NCBI GenBank assembly: GCA_963836425.1 | Contig: CAWIJJ010000001.1 | Location: 1-64,000 of the forward strand | Length of the DNA: 64,000 bases | DNA from: CAWIJJ01 sp963836425 | GTDB taxonomy: Bacteria; Acidobacteriota; Terriglobia; Bryobacterales; Bryobacteraceae | Direction of reading: 5' to 3' | Part shown: piece by piece, positions 7,827 through 16,702 of the stretch | Layout: the number at the start of each line of letters is the position of its first letter | How positions within the stretch are numbered: the stretch's first letter is position 1 | The notes under the pieces: generated by a model | The model's database searches: none | The model's input: the letters and a program-made list of their open reading frames with translations, nothing else | What the model was told of the DNA's origin: nothing | Position numbers and translations under genes: made by a program

Positions 7827-9071
7827 ATGAAGAGCCGTCGTATTTTCCTTCGCAATTCGGCCCTCGCCATGGTGGGTGTGGGCAGCGCGCCGTTGTGGTT
7901 GAAGCGGGCTCTCTACGCCGCGGATGCGCCATCGCCGCGCAAGAAGATTCTGGTGGCGATTTTCCAGCGCGGCGCAGCGGACGGTCTGAACATGGTGGTG
8001 CCGCACGGCGAAAAGGCTTATTACACACTGCGCCCTACTATCGCAGTGCCGCGGCCCACGGCGCGGCCGGACGCGCAGGCGGACGCCGCCCTCGACCTGG
8101 ATGGGTTTTTCGGCCTGAACCCGGCGCTCGCGCCCTTAGCCCCGCTCTACAGCGAGGGGCACCTGGCGATCGTTGACGCAGTGGGGTCGCCCGATCCGAC
8201 GCGGTCGCACTTCGATGCCCAGGACTACATGGAGTCCGGCACGCCCGGCATGAAAGCGACTCGCGACGGCTGGATGAATCGGGCATTGCCGGCGCAGGGT
8301 GGAAGAGTTTCGCCGGTGCGCGCCGTCGCACTGGGAGCCGTGCTGCCGCGTTCGCTTGCCGGCCGCCAGCCGGCAATCGCGGTGCAGAGTCTTCCGGGAT
8401 TCCAGGTGCGCGATCCGGAAGCGGCCCGCCAGTTCGAGCAGATGTACGAGGCAAGCAAGGACCCTCTGTTGCAGGCGGCCGCCCGTGGCACGTTCGAGGC
8501 GGTTGCGATGCTGCAATCGATCGCACGGCAGCCGTATGCGCCGGCGGGAGGGGCGGAGTATCCGCGCTCGCCGTTCGGGGACAGCTTGCGTCAGATCGCT
8601 CAACTGATCAAAGCCGGTGTTGGCGTGGAGATGGCGTTTGCGGACATTGGCGGCTGGGATCACCATGTCAACGAGGTAGGGCAGCGCGCTTCGGAGGGCC
8701 AGCTTCCGAACCTGCTGCGGCAATACGGTCAGGCTCTCGCTGCGTTCTGGCGGGACATGGGGGATCGGATGGCGGACGTGGCCGTAGTTACGATGTCCGA
8801 GTTCGGGCGCACGGCGAAAGAAAACGGCGGCCGTGGAACGGACCACGGCCACGCGAACTGCATGTTCGTGATGGGGGGCGCGGTGAAGGGCGGCAAGATC
8901 TACGGCCGGTGGCCCGGACTTGAACGCGAGCAACTGAATGAAGGCCGCGACCTGGCGCTGACCACTGACTTTCGCGATGTGCTCGGCGAACTGGTGGGCC
9001 GGCATCTCGGCAATCCGACGCTCAGCGGAGTTTTTCCGGGATATGAGCCCAAGCCTCTCGGCCTGGTGTAG
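7827..9071 (+). CDS. Tat-exported DUF1501 family protein
   Basis: The N-terminus (KSRRIFLRNSALAMVGVGSAP) is a twin-arginine signal. The mature domain begins KKILVAIFQRGAADGLNMVVPHGEKAYY and includes FGLNPALAPLAPLYSEGHLAIVDAVG, SHFDAQDYMESGTPG, MAFADIGGWDHHVNE and VAVVTMSEFGRTAKENGGRGTDHGHA. The last two blocks carry the His/Asp residues that place DUF1501 in the alkaline phosphatase/sulfatase-like fold. The gene is the partner of the DUF1800 gene upstream and shares its operon. The substrate is unknown. Confidence 0.92.
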   Translation: MKSRRIFLRNSALAMVGVGSAPLWLKRALYAADAPSPRKKILVAIFQRGAADGLNMVVPHGEKAYYTLRPTIAVPRPTARPDAQADAALDLDGFFGLNPALAPLAPLYSEGHLAIVDAVGSPDPTRSHFDAQDYMESGTPGMKATRDGWMNRALPAQGGRVSPVRAVALGAVLPRSLAGRQPAIAVQSLPGFQVRDPEAARQFEQMYEASKDPLLQAAARGTFEAVAMLQSIARQPYAPAGGAEYPRSPFGDSLRQIAQLIKAGVGVEMAFADIGGWDHHVNEVGQRASEGQLPNLLRQYGQALAAFWRDMGDRMADVAVVTMSEFGRTAKENGGRGTDHGHANCMFVMGGAVKGGKIYGRWPGLEREQLNEGRDLALTTDFRDVLGELVGRHLGNPTLSGVFPGYEPKPLGLV

Positions 9072-9096
9072 CCGGGTGCGGGGAGGAGCCGCACGG

Positions 9097-9102
9097 TATA
9101 AT
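9097..9102 (+). promoter_or_regulatory. Candidate -10 box upstream of tRNA-Leu
   Basis: A perfect TATAAT ends 14 bases before the first base of the tRNA, a natural distance for its promoter. No good -35 hexamer is seen at the expected position. Confidence 0.4.
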
Positions 9103-9116
9103 TCTTGCTGGAACGT

Positions 9117-9203
9117 GCGGATGTGGCGAAACTGGCAGACGCGCTGGATTTAGGTTCCAGTTCCCGCAAGGGAGTGTAGGTTCAAGTCCTATCATCCGCA
9201 CCA
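9117..9203 (+). tRNA. tRNA-Leu (anticodon UAG)
   Basis: The acceptor stem pairs GCGGATG (9117-9123) with CATCCGC (9193-9199), followed by discriminator A and an encoded CCA. The anticodon stem CTGGA/TCCAG (9144-9148, 9156-9160) encloses the loop TTTAGGT with TAG at 9151-9153. A long variable arm follows and the T arm contains GGTTCAAGTCC, as expected for a class II leucine tRNA. Confidence 0.97.
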
Positions 9204-9244
9204 ATGGCACCCCGGTACTTTGAGGTTGGCCGCTTACGTCCCGG

Positions 9245-10405
9245 CTAACGTCCTGGAACCAGCCCCGGGCCGCCTTTGACGCCCTCGATGTCGAGTTTGG
9301 CTGCAAGGAAGTTCAGCAGGTCTCGCATGGAGACGATGGCCAACAAGCGGCCGTGATCGGCAACCAACAGTCGTCCCGCTCCCGTTTGTCGCATCCTGGT
9401 CAATACCTTCAAGGCATCCGCATCGGGGGTGACCGTGTTCTGGTCCGAGCACGGCTTCACGACATCATCGACGGTTCGCTCGCTCCATTCGTTTGGAGAC
9501 AGCTCTTTTACGTCGCGCGCCGTGACGCAGCCCACCAGTTCGCCGGAATCTCCGACCACCGGAAACAATTTGAAATCGTACCGGTAAATGTAGCCTTCCA
9601 GCAACTGCCGGATGGACGTATGAGCAGGCACTCGCACCGGGTCGGGATGCATGAAGCGGCTGACCGGTTCCCCGGCGAGCATAGTCCGCAATAAGACGTT
9701 CTGGTAGGAGGCGCGCGAAATGCCGCGTAGAAATGCGCCGATCAGGAAATACCAGATCGCGGAAATGAAGTCTCCTATGAACAGCCGGTAGACGGCCCAA
9801 ATCATCAGAAGCAGTCCGAAGCCCGAGCCGATTGTCGACGCAATTCGCGTGGCGCGCCGGAGATCGCCCTGGAAGTGCCACAACGCCGCACGCAGCACCC
9901 GCCCGCCGTCCAGCGGGAACGCCGGGACCATATTGAACACCGCGAGTACCCAATTCAGCCAGCCAAGGTAGGCGAGAACGCCGACGACGGTCACCGGCCA
10001 CGCGGCCGCCGACGCGGATGAAATGGAATAGAAAACGAATCCCGCCACAGTGCTTGCAATCGGACCGGCGATCGCCATCAGGAATTCCGTTTTCGGGCTT
10101 TCCGGCTCGCCGGCCATTTCCGCCACGCCTCCGAAGATGAAGAGTGTGATGCCGCTCATCCGAAGGCCATAACGGCGGGCGACCAGCGAGTGAAAGAGCT
10201 CGTGAAAAACGATGGATCCGAACAGCCCCAGCACGCCCGCCACAGCCATCCACCAGTACGCGCCGCGGTTCAGGCCGGGATAGCTGCTTGGGAACACGCC
10301 AACGGCAAGCGACCAGGTCCACAGCGCCGCCACCAGCGCCCAACTGGAATCGACACGGACGTCAAATCCGAGAATGGTGAAGAGCTTTATTCTGCGTCCA
10401 AACAT
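9245..10405 (-). CDS. Site-2 protease-like (M50) membrane metalloprotease with two CBS domains
   Basis: This intramembrane zinc protease carries HELFH at residues 68-72 in a membrane segment and the second-site motif NMVPAFPLDGGRVLRA near residue 160, which supplies the third zinc ligand. Four to six membrane spans occupy residues 10-215. The C-terminal 170 residues form a CBS pair (MHPDPVRVPAHTSIRQLLEGY, then CVTARDVKEL, then ADHGRLLAIVSMRDLL), which in this family senses adenine nucleotides. The length (386 aa) fits the CBS-containing M50 subgroup. It stands alone between the tRNA and a lipoprotein gene. The substrate is not predictable. Confidence 0.93.
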   Translation of the reverse strand: MFGRRIKLFTILGFDVRVDSSWALVAALWTWSLAVGVFPSSYPGLNRGAYWWMAVAGVLGLFGSIVFHELFHSLVARRYGLRMSGITLFIFGGVAEMAGEPESPKTEFLMAIAGPIASTVAGFVFYSISSASAAAWPVTVVGVLAYLGWLNWVLAVFNMVPAFPLDGGRVLRAALWHFQGDLRRATRIASTIGSGFGLLLMIWAVYRLFIGDFISAIWYFLIGAFLRGISRASYQNVLLRTMLAGEPVSRFMHPDPVRVPAHTSIRQLLEGYIYRYDFKLFPVVGDSGELVGCVTARDVKELSPNEWSERTVDDVVKPCSDQNTVTPDADALKVLTRMRQTGAGRLLVADHGRLLAIVSMRDLLNFLAAKLDIEGVKGGPGLVPGR

Positions 10406-10448
10406 CTCACTCCAGTGGGCGCTGGTGAGCGCCCTCTACGCGGAACAC

Positions 10449-11108
10449 CTAGCGACCGTATCCGACCAATCGAATGGGCCGGTCCAGCCGGAAGGTCAGC
10501 AATGTTTCGACGGGAACCCGAACGCGATCGCCCTTGGTCAGCACCTGCACGGCCGCCCCACCGGCCGCTCCCGCGGCCGCGCCGATGGCAGCACCGGTAC
10601 CTCCGCCTGCGATTGCGCCGATAAGAGTCCCGAGGACGGCTCCGCCGCCGACCACTTCCGCCGTCCGGCGATTCGCCCCCAAGCCCTCTTGTGCCGCCTG
10701 CTGCTCGGAGATGTCGCTCGTCACGTTGTACGTCCGGCCGTTCACTGTGAGTGAGCGCACCGCCAGTTCAAGCTGCGGCGTCTGGAGAGCTCCGCCGCTG
10801 GTTGAGCTAACAACTTCCAGTTGAGCCGGGGAACCGGCAGGCACGATCAAATTGCCGCGCACATCCACAACGGGCCGGTCCACCTGGGCTGAATACAACC
10901 GTCCCGAGACGGCGTGATCGGTATCTATAGACTCATTGGTCCGGAGCACGAGCTCTGTGTTGGACGGAATTACACCGGGAGGGGCAGCCGAAGTATAAAC
11001 GGGGCCCGCGGGGACCGCGCGCGAAGCGCTGCCCCGATGAGATGCGCAGCCCGTTGCCACTAAGGCTGCGGATGCAAGTAACAGAACAAAATGATTCCGG
11101 TATTTCAT
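10449..11108 (-). CDS. Lipoprotein with C-terminal glycine-zipper region
   Basis: The start at 11108 (MKYRNHFVLLLASAALVATGCAS) has GAGG upstream and gives a lipobox with Cys near residue 21, so the protein should be lipid-anchored. The middle 120 residues are beta-rich (NTELVLRTNESIDTDHAV then VPAGSPAQLEVVSS), as in proteins that hold a tunable surface domain. Residues near 165-200 form a Gly/Ala-rich zipper (GTLIGAIAGGGTGAAIGAAAG) capable of membrane insertion. The end reads RVPVETLLTFRLDRPIRL. Similar acidobacterial lipoproteins are common but have no assigned function. Confidence 0.8.
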   Translation of the reverse strand: MKYRNHFVLLLASAALVATGCASHRGSASRAVPAGPVYTSAAPPGVIPSNTELVLRTNESIDTDHAVSGRLYSAQVDRPVVDVRGNLIVPAGSPAQLEVVSSTSGGALQTPQLELAVRSLTVNGRTYNVTSDISEQQAAQEGLGANRRTAEVVGGGAVLGTLIGAIAGGGTGAAIGAAAGAAGGAAVQVLTKGDRVRVPVETLLTFRLDRPIRLVGYGR

Positions 11109-11197
11109 ACTAACCTCATCCTTAAAGTGGTCGGCAGAGACGGGGAGCCATCCTCCCCGTCTTGCCATTGGTCGAAATGAAACAGCCGTGCTGCAAC

Positions 11198-11581
11198 TTA
11201 GGTGTGGGTTGGCGCACCGGTCATTCGACGCCCGGCCGCGGATGCTCCGTACAGGCTCAGCACGAAAATGAGAACTCCCGCGCAGAGGCTGTTAATGAAC
11301 CGGCCCGAGTAGGCCGTATACCCGAAGATCCATGGCGACAGGAACAGCCAAGCCCCCAGCAGCATGTTCGCCCAACCCAGCCCTCGCGCTCCAACGGGGC
11401 TTCCCCATCGGATCAATGCGAAGAGAGCGACCAGGGCTCCTACAATCCAGCTATTCCACGCGCTTGCCTGGACAGCGGCCCCGTAAATCCACGGCGAGAC
11501 GAACACCCAGATGCCGATCAGCAGGTTGATTCCGGCTGTAACATTGGAACCATTCGCGGCCACTATCCTTTCGTTTGGCAT
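11198..11581 (-). CDS. SPW-repeat membrane protein
   Basis: The protein has two copies of the SPW repeat, each a pair of membrane helices with the signature Ser-Pro-Trp: GIWVFVSPWIYG near residue 26 and GAWLFLSPWIFG near residue 80. Four membrane helices fill the 127 residues. GGAGAAG lies just upstream of the ATG. These proteins sit in the cytoplasmic membrane; their function is not known. The gene lies upstream of the glycine-zipper lipoprotein on the same strand with a 90-bp gap. Confidence 0.9.
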   Translation of the reverse strand: MPNERIVAANGSNVTAGINLLIGIWVFVSPWIYGAAVQASAWNSWIVGALVALFALIRWGSPVGARGLGWANMLLGAWLFLSPWIFGYTAYSGRFINSLCAGVLIFVLSLYGASAAGRRMTGAPTHT

Positions 11582-11875
11582 TTTCTTCTCCTTTCCCTCA
11601 TTGGTGAGATAGAACCTTTTTCGCTAAGCGGCGCGTGGCGCTTCCAACTAACTCTCCACTTATTATTGTAAGACTGCCGCGCTCGGGCCGGGGGTCTGGT
11701 TAGAGACGATTGCAGGGATGCGAGTCATAGCTGCCGGTGTTTCGCGCTCAGACTTAGACGAGCTGAGATGTTGGGTGGTGGAAATGGCCGATCGGCCGCG
11801 TTTCAACTCCATGGTGGCGAGTTCCCTGGCCGCTACATGAACGCGCTCCGCGCGCGCCCTCATAGCTCCTGCATC

Positions 11876-13408
11876 ATGCGCCGGTTTAATCTATTGCTTA
11901 TGTCCCACTGGGTTCGGTGCGGGCGCGCCGTCGCGTTCGCCTTAATTTTGGCATGCTGCGTCCGCGCGGATGTGACCCTTCCCTACATTCTGACCGACCA
12001 CATGGTGGTGCAGCGCGGGTCGCCGGTGCACGTCTGGGGCCGCGCGGTACCGGGGGAAGCGGTGACGGTCGAGTTCAGGGGTGAGAGTCGAACGGCTGCC
12101 GCCGATTTGCTCGGAAGGTGGAGCGTGTTTCTGCCGCCGGGCGAGGCGGGCGGCCCTTTCACGATGACGGTGCGGGGCGCGAACACGATCACGCTGACGG
12201 ACGTGCTGGCCGGCGACGTCTGGGTGGCCTCGGGGCAGTCCAACATGGAATGGCCCGTCGAATGGGCCGCTGACGCCAACGCCGAGATCGCAAGCGCCCG
12301 TTTTCCGCGGATCCGCCTGGTGCGCGCGACCCATCGCGTTTCCGAGTACCCGATGCCGGACCTGGTGGCCGACCAATGGCGCGAATGCACGCCCGAATCG
12401 GCGAAAGGGTTTTCGGCGGTGGCTTACCACTTCGGACGAATACTGTTCGAGCGGTATCAGGTGCCGGTGGGGCTGATTCAAACGGCGTGGGGAGGCACTC
12501 CGATCGACGCCTGGACTCGGCTGGGAGCCATCGCGCAGGACCCGGCGCTGATGCCGGTTTTCGCGTCCTGGAGTTCGTTGATGGAGCAGCACGCCACGGA
12601 CCTGCTGCGCTACGACGTTGCGGCCAAGGAGTGGGAGAAGCGAGTGCCGCAATGGAAGGCGCAGAAGCAGCCTCTGCCTCCGCCTCCCGAAAAGCCTGTG
12701 GGCCCCGGAGGACCGTGGACTCCGGGCGGTCTCTACAACGCGATGGTGCAACCGGTGACGCCACTGGCGATTCGCGGCGTCATCTGGTACCAGGGAGAGG
12801 CGAATGGGTCGAAGCGGCGCGCGCCGCTGTACGGCCGGCTGTTCCAGACGATGATCAAGGATTGGCGGCGGCAGTGGGGCATCGGCGACTTTCCGTTTCT
12901 GTTCGTGCAACTGGCCAACTACAACGCCCCGGAGAGCAACTGGCCGGAATTGCGGGAAGGGCAGCGGTCGGCGCTTGCGCTGACAAACACGGCGATGACG
13001 GTCACGATCGACATCGGGACGCCCGGGAACATCCACCCGCCGGATAAGAAGACGGTGGCGACGCGGCTGTCGCTGGCGGCGCGCGCGCTGGCTTACGGCG
13101 AGAAGATCGAGTATTCCGGACCGCTGCCCCGGCAAGTGACGCGGGAGGGCGGAGGGTTTCGGATCTGGTTCGATCACGCGGCCGGGCTGACCACGCATGG
13201 CGGGCCGGTGACGGGATTCGAAGTAGCGGGGGCGGACGGCAAATTTACGCCGGCGGAAGCCCGGATCGAGGGAGAAACGGTGCTGGTGCAAGCGGGCAAT
13301 TCGGCAGCGCCGGCTTTCGTCCGCTACGCCTACAAGGACAATCCGGAGGCCAGCCTCTTCAATGCAGCCGGCCTCCCCGCCACGCCGTTCGCCTTGCCCG
13401 AACGATAA
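11876..13408 (+). CDS. Exported sialate O-acetylesterase-type carbohydrate esterase
   Basis: The protein resembles sialate 9-O-acetylesterases, which remove acetyl groups from sialic acid or related sugars. A hydrophobic export signal (VAFALILACCVRA) precedes VTLPYILTDHMVVQRGSPVHVWGRA, the family's N-terminal beta domain. The SGNH-like nucleophile motif VWVASGQSNMEWPV lies near residue 120. GLIQTAWGGTPIDAWT, VIWYQGEANG and DFPFLFVQLANY follow, and HPPDKKTVATRLSLAARALAYGE holds the catalytic His. No clear ribosome site is visible; 11900 is an alternative start. The length (510 aa) is normal. A Gfo/Idh/MocA gene follows 65 bp downstream. Confidence 0.88.
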   Translation: MRRFNLLLMSHWVRCGRAVAFALILACCVRADVTLPYILTDHMVVQRGSPVHVWGRAVPGEAVTVEFRGESRTAAADLLGRWSVFLPPGEAGGPFTMTVRGANTITLTDVLAGDVWVASGQSNMEWPVEWAADANAEIASARFPRIRLVRATHRVSEYPMPDLVADQWRECTPESAKGFSAVAYHFGRILFERYQVPVGLIQTAWGGTPIDAWTRLGAIAQDPALMPVFASWSSLMEQHATDLLRYDVAAKEWEKRVPQWKAQKQPLPPPPEKPVGPGGPWTPGGLYNAMVQPVTPLAIRGVIWYQGEANGSKRRAPLYGRLFQTMIKDWRRQWGIGDFPFLFVQLANYNAPESNWPELREGQRSALALTNTAMTVTIDIGTPGNIHPPDKKTVATRLSLAARALAYGEKIEYSGPLPRQVTREGGGFRIWFDHAAGLTTHGGPVTGFEVAGADGKFTPAEARIEGETVLVQAGNSAAPAFVRYAYKDNPEASLFNAAGLPATPFALPER

Positions 13409-13432
13409 AGTGGGCCAGGACCGCGCGCCCGA

Positions 13433-13438
13433 TATAAT
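13433..13438 (+). promoter_or_regulatory. Candidate -10 box before the Gfo/Idh/MocA gene
   Basis: TATAAT lies 36 bases before the ATG at 13474 in the gap after the esterase gene. A -35 element at the right spacing is not obvious, so the gene may also be read from upstream. Confidence 0.3.
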
Positions 13439-13473
13439 ATTTAAGACAACAGTTTCCGAATTGAGGCAGGCTT

Positions 13474-14607
13474 ATGAGCGAACAGACACGACGCGATTTG
13501 CTGAAGACGAGCGCGGCCGCTTTTACGATCGTGGCGCCGCAAGCCGTCCGCGGCTACCAGGCCAATTCGAAGATTTCGGTAGGGTTGATCGGAGCCGGCA
13601 ACCGCGGTTCTTACGATGCGAGCATCGCGCACGCCGATCCGCGCGCCCGCGTCACTGCCATCTGCGACCGGTTCGAAGACCAGTTCGAGGCGGCCAAGAA
13701 GACGATCAAAGTAGACGACGTAAAGACCTACACGGATTTCGAAAAGATTCTGTCCTCACCGGATATCGACGCCATTTTCATCGTATCGCCGCCATTCGAG
13801 CATCCGCGCATGCTGGAGGCGGCCATACAGGCGAAGAAGCACATTTATTGCGAGAAGCCGATCGGCGTGGATGTAGAGGGCGTGAAGCGCGCGCTGAAGG
13901 CAGCGAAACAGGCGGACAAGACTAAAACGATTTCGGTGGGATTTCAGCAGCGGCAGGGCCCTCCCTACCTGGAGGCTTACAAACGGGTGAAGAACGGGGA
14001 CCTGGGCGAGATCACGTGTGCGCGCGCCGCGTGGATTGCGCAGAATCCGTTCACTCGCAAGCCGTATTCCGATCCGGCTATCGAGAAGGTGCGGAACTGG
14101 TTCGCCTATAAAGAGCTTTCCGGCGACATTATCGTGGAACAGGATTGCCACAACCTGGACGCGCTGCACTGGTTTCTGGGCGGATTGCCGGTCCGCGCGG
14201 TGGGGCGCGGCAACAAGCGGGTCCGCAAAGATTTCGAGATTCTCGACAACATCAATGTAGTGTACGAGTGGCCGAACGGACTGATGGTGAATTTTGAAGC
14301 GAACCAGTTGACGCCCCGCGGGTTCAACCGGATTGGGGAGGAGTTCACCGGCACCAAGGGCACGATCCAGGTTTCGCGGGGCGGGATGACGCACTACAAC
14401 GGAATCGCCAAACCCGAAAACATTCCGGCCAAGCGCGACATCACCATCGACGCGGTGGAGGCGTTCATCGGCCGGGTGGCCGGAAACGATCCGGAGAACG
14501 CGGTAGAACGATCGGCGCTGAGCACCTGCATCGCGCTGCTGGGCCGGACCGCGGCTTACACCGGCAAAGAAGCGACCTGGAAGAACGACATCGGGATCAC
14601 GGTTTAG
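13474..14607 (+). CDS. Tat-exported Gfo/Idh/MocA family oxidoreductase
   Basis: The N-terminus TRRDLLKTSAAAFTIVAPQA is a twin-arginine signal, so the enzyme is folded with cofactor before export. The Rossmann fingerprint GLIGAGNRGSYD lies at residues 34-45. The family motif IYCEKPIG near residue 128 contains the catalytic Lys-Pro pair, and VEQDCHNLDALHWFLGG near residue 222 corresponds to the conserved Asp/His region. The length (377 aa) is normal. The substrate is probably a sugar or inositol derivative. AGGCAGG lies upstream of the ATG. Its stop overlaps the stop of the convergent gene by four bases. Confidence 0.92.
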   Translation: MSEQTRRDLLKTSAAAFTIVAPQAVRGYQANSKISVGLIGAGNRGSYDASIAHADPRARVTAICDRFEDQFEAAKKTIKVDDVKTYTDFEKILSSPDIDAIFIVSPPFEHPRMLEAAIQAKKHIYCEKPIGVDVEGVKRALKAAKQADKTKTISVGFQQRQGPPYLEAYKRVKNGDLGEITCARAAWIAQNPFTRKPYSDPAIEKVRNWFAYKELSGDIIVEQDCHNLDALHWFLGGLPVRAVGRGNKRVRKDFEILDNINVVYEWPNGLMVNFEANQLTPRGFNRIGEEFTGTKGTIQVSRGGMTHYNGIAKPENIPAKRDITIDAVEAFIGRVAGNDPENAVERSALSTCIALLGRTAAYTGKEATWKNDIGITV

Positions 14608-15140
14608 AGACGTTCGATCAGTGTTGCGCCGATGGCGGCCGGGTCGAGAGAGCGCGGCAAGACGATGAGGCTGCCGCCGGGGAGATCACGGCGGAGCAAT
14701 GCGGCCATTGCGGCGGACTGAGGCAACTTGCCATCGAGTACGACAAGCCGGATGCCTGAAGGATGCGCTGCGATCGCGGACCGGATCTCATCGCCGGTTT
14801 GTGCCAGAAGCGGCTCCAGTCCTCGAGGCGACAGTGTCGCCACAATGTTGAAACGGCGCTTCGGATCCGCGGTGATCACCAGCGCGTGCTCGGGCTCCGG
14901 TGTTCGCATGCCTGCATGGGGTAAGACCAACCTGCGGACCGCCTTGCATGCGGCCCCGAGATCCACGGTGGCGTCCGGACTCGCGGCGACGATCCCGCCG
15001 ATGATGAAGACGGAGAGAATCGCGGGCCATGACACAGTCAGGCCTTGTGAAGCGGGAATGCTGATTAACCGTGTGGTTCCAGAAGCGGGCGGCGTTCCAA
15101 CCTGGCCCTCGATCACTTCGCGCAACGGCTGCATGGACAT
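14604..15140 (-). CDS. Hypothetical protein
   Basis: The start at 15140 (MSMQPLREVIEG) is preferred because GAGGAA lies five bases upstream; the frame extends to 15203 without support. The product has 178 residues, a single hydrophobic segment near residues 35-52 (WPAILSVFIIGGIVAA), and a mixed alpha/beta remainder (EHALVITADPKRRFNIVATL then GIRLVVLDGKLPQSAAMAALL). No family is recognised. The alternation of short strands and helices looks like a degenerate receiver-like or Rossmann-like fold, but no key residue confirms that. Confidence 0.6.
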   Translation of the reverse strand: MSMQPLREVIEGQVGTPPASGTTRLISIPASQGLTVSWPAILSVFIIGGIVAASPDATVDLGAACKAVRRLVLPHAGMRTPEPEHALVITADPKRRFNIVATLSPRGLEPLLAQTGDEIRSAIAAHPSGIRLVVLDGKLPQSAAMAALLRRDLPGGSLIVLPRSLDPAAIGATLIERL

Positions 15141-15413
15141 TTGATTCCTCGAAACGCATTGTGCACGGTGCCGGGCTCCGCGAGACAGTTCTGCGGTGAC
15201 CATGAGACTGCCAGGACCTTTTCATAAAATGCGCGCCATTCCGCGCGAAAGTACCGAAACGGGCCGTTCGTACCGGTTTTGGCGTAAAGTCACAAATCGT
15301 GAATTTTGTACTGCCCAAACCCGGCAGGTACAAGCAGGACTGCCGCCCGCAGCCCTTAAGCTGGCATGCTGATTCTGCAGTAGGCAAGCACTCGAAAGAA
15401 CGGACAAATTGCT

Positions 15414-16442
15414 ATGACTTGGGAACCAGTAATCTATTGCTGTTCGGTCGGCTCTGTCATCGCGGCAGCCGTTACTGTTGGATTCGTGCCGTTCTGCCGC
15501 ACCCGGAATTCGCGACAGTCTCGGAACACAACGGAGTTCCTCGGCGATCGGGACCGCGTAACGACCGCCATGCGGCAATGGGCGTCGGCGCGGGCCGAAG
15601 CGGACCTCGAATTCACCTGCGTGCGGCCCGTGGCACCCGAAGAGACTGAACCCGCGCCGGTGATCCGCGAAATTGTTCTGGAACAAGCGGCGGCACCGCC
15701 CGACACGGAGGTGCCCCTTGAAGACACGGGCAAGGGAATCGCTGAACCGAACATCACGCCGACCTATGATTTCCGCGACGCGCCGAATTTTTATGAAATC
15801 CTGCAGATCAGCCCGCGCGCGGATCTCGACACAATCCATCGCGTCTACCGGATCATGGCTGCACGATATCACCCGGATAATCCGGCGACCGGGGACCACG
15901 AACGTTTTCTCGAATTGCAGGAGGCTTACGAGGTTTTATCCGACGCCGCGCGACGGGCGCAGTACGACTGCGCGTTACGCGACCGCGGCGTGGGGCCGCT
16001 TCCGATTTTCGAGACCGACCTGTTCACCGACGGCCTGGAGGCGGAGATCAACCGCCGGTTGGGTATTCTTGCCCTGCTCTACCACCAGCGGCGGGCCAAC
16101 CAGCACAGCGCGGGCCTGTCGATGCTGATCCTGGAGCAGCGAATGGCGCTGCCGCGCGAGCACCTGGATTTCACGCTATGGTATCTGCGTGCCAAGTCAT
16201 TAGTGCAGGTGCTGGAGGACAATTCGGATCTGGCGATCACCGCATCGGGTGTGGACTTCGTGGAAGCGAACTCGCACCGGAGTTCGATCCTGAGCGAGGT
16301 GCTCAGGGCTGCGGCGTCGGCGCCCCCGTCCGCAGATGGCTCCAAATCTTCGAAGCCCGTTGTTTTGAAAAAGAAGGGTCGCCGCAGATCGTCGGGCGGT
16401 CGCGGACGGCGGGATCTCGCGCGCGCCACAGCCGCGGCCTGA
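15414..16442 (+). CDS. Membrane-associated J-domain (DnaJ-like) protein
   Basis: A J-domain spans about residues 121-185: PNFYEILQISPRADLDTIHRVYRIMAARYHPDN with the HPD tripeptide near 153-155, then FLELQEAYEVLSDAARRAQYD. This would stimulate the ATPase of a DnaK-type partner. A hydrophobic segment at residues 5-26 could anchor it to the membrane. The region after the J-domain is a helical stretch of about 90 residues with no zinc-finger or substrate-binding domains of classical DnaJ, and the tail is strongly basic (KKKGRRRSSGGRGRR). No clear ribosome site precedes the ATG. It is a specialised J-protein rather than the housekeeping DnaJ. Confidence 0.82.
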   Translation: MTWEPVIYCCSVGSVIAAAVTVGFVPFCRTRNSRQSRNTTEFLGDRDRVTTAMRQWASARAEADLEFTCVRPVAPEETEPAPVIREIVLEQAAAPPDTEVPLEDTGKGIAEPNITPTYDFRDAPNFYEILQISPRADLDTIHRVYRIMAARYHPDNPATGDHERFLELQEAYEVLSDAARRAQYDCALRDRGVGPLPIFETDLFTDGLEAEINRRLGILALLYHQRRANQHSAGLSMLILEQRMALPREHLDFTLWYLRAKSLVQVLEDNSDLAITASGVDFVEANSHRSSILSEVLRAAASAPPSADGSKSSKPVVLKKKGRRRSSGGRGRRDLARATAAA

Positions 16443-16660
16443 GAGGCCTCCGCGGACGCCGGATCGACAAATCGCAACGGGCGGCCACTCTTCCAGCGTG
16501 GAGCGTACTGTCGGATACAACTCTTAGATGGGCGAAGTTTCTCGCCGGCTGGGTGCTGTTACCGCCACTATTGAAGATGGCCGTGGTTTAGGACGTTCTA
16601 GTAGTAATTGGTTGGAACGCACTACCTTTCAAGCTAAGACGGCTGTTTACATCCCTGTTA

Positions 16661-16666
16661 TATAAT
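16661..16666 (+). promoter_or_regulatory. Candidate -10 box for the outer-membrane protein gene
   Basis: TATAAT lies 36 bases before the GTG start at 16703. No clear -35 hexamer is present at 16-18 bases upstream. Confidence 0.35.
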
Positions 16667-16702
16667 TCAAGCCGAAGGTCCAAGTTCACACGGAGGGATG
16701 GA

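Noticed and set aside
11942..13291. A 449-codon reverse open frame under the esterase gene
   Set aside because: His/Arg-rich shadow of a clear SGNH-type esterase on the other strand.
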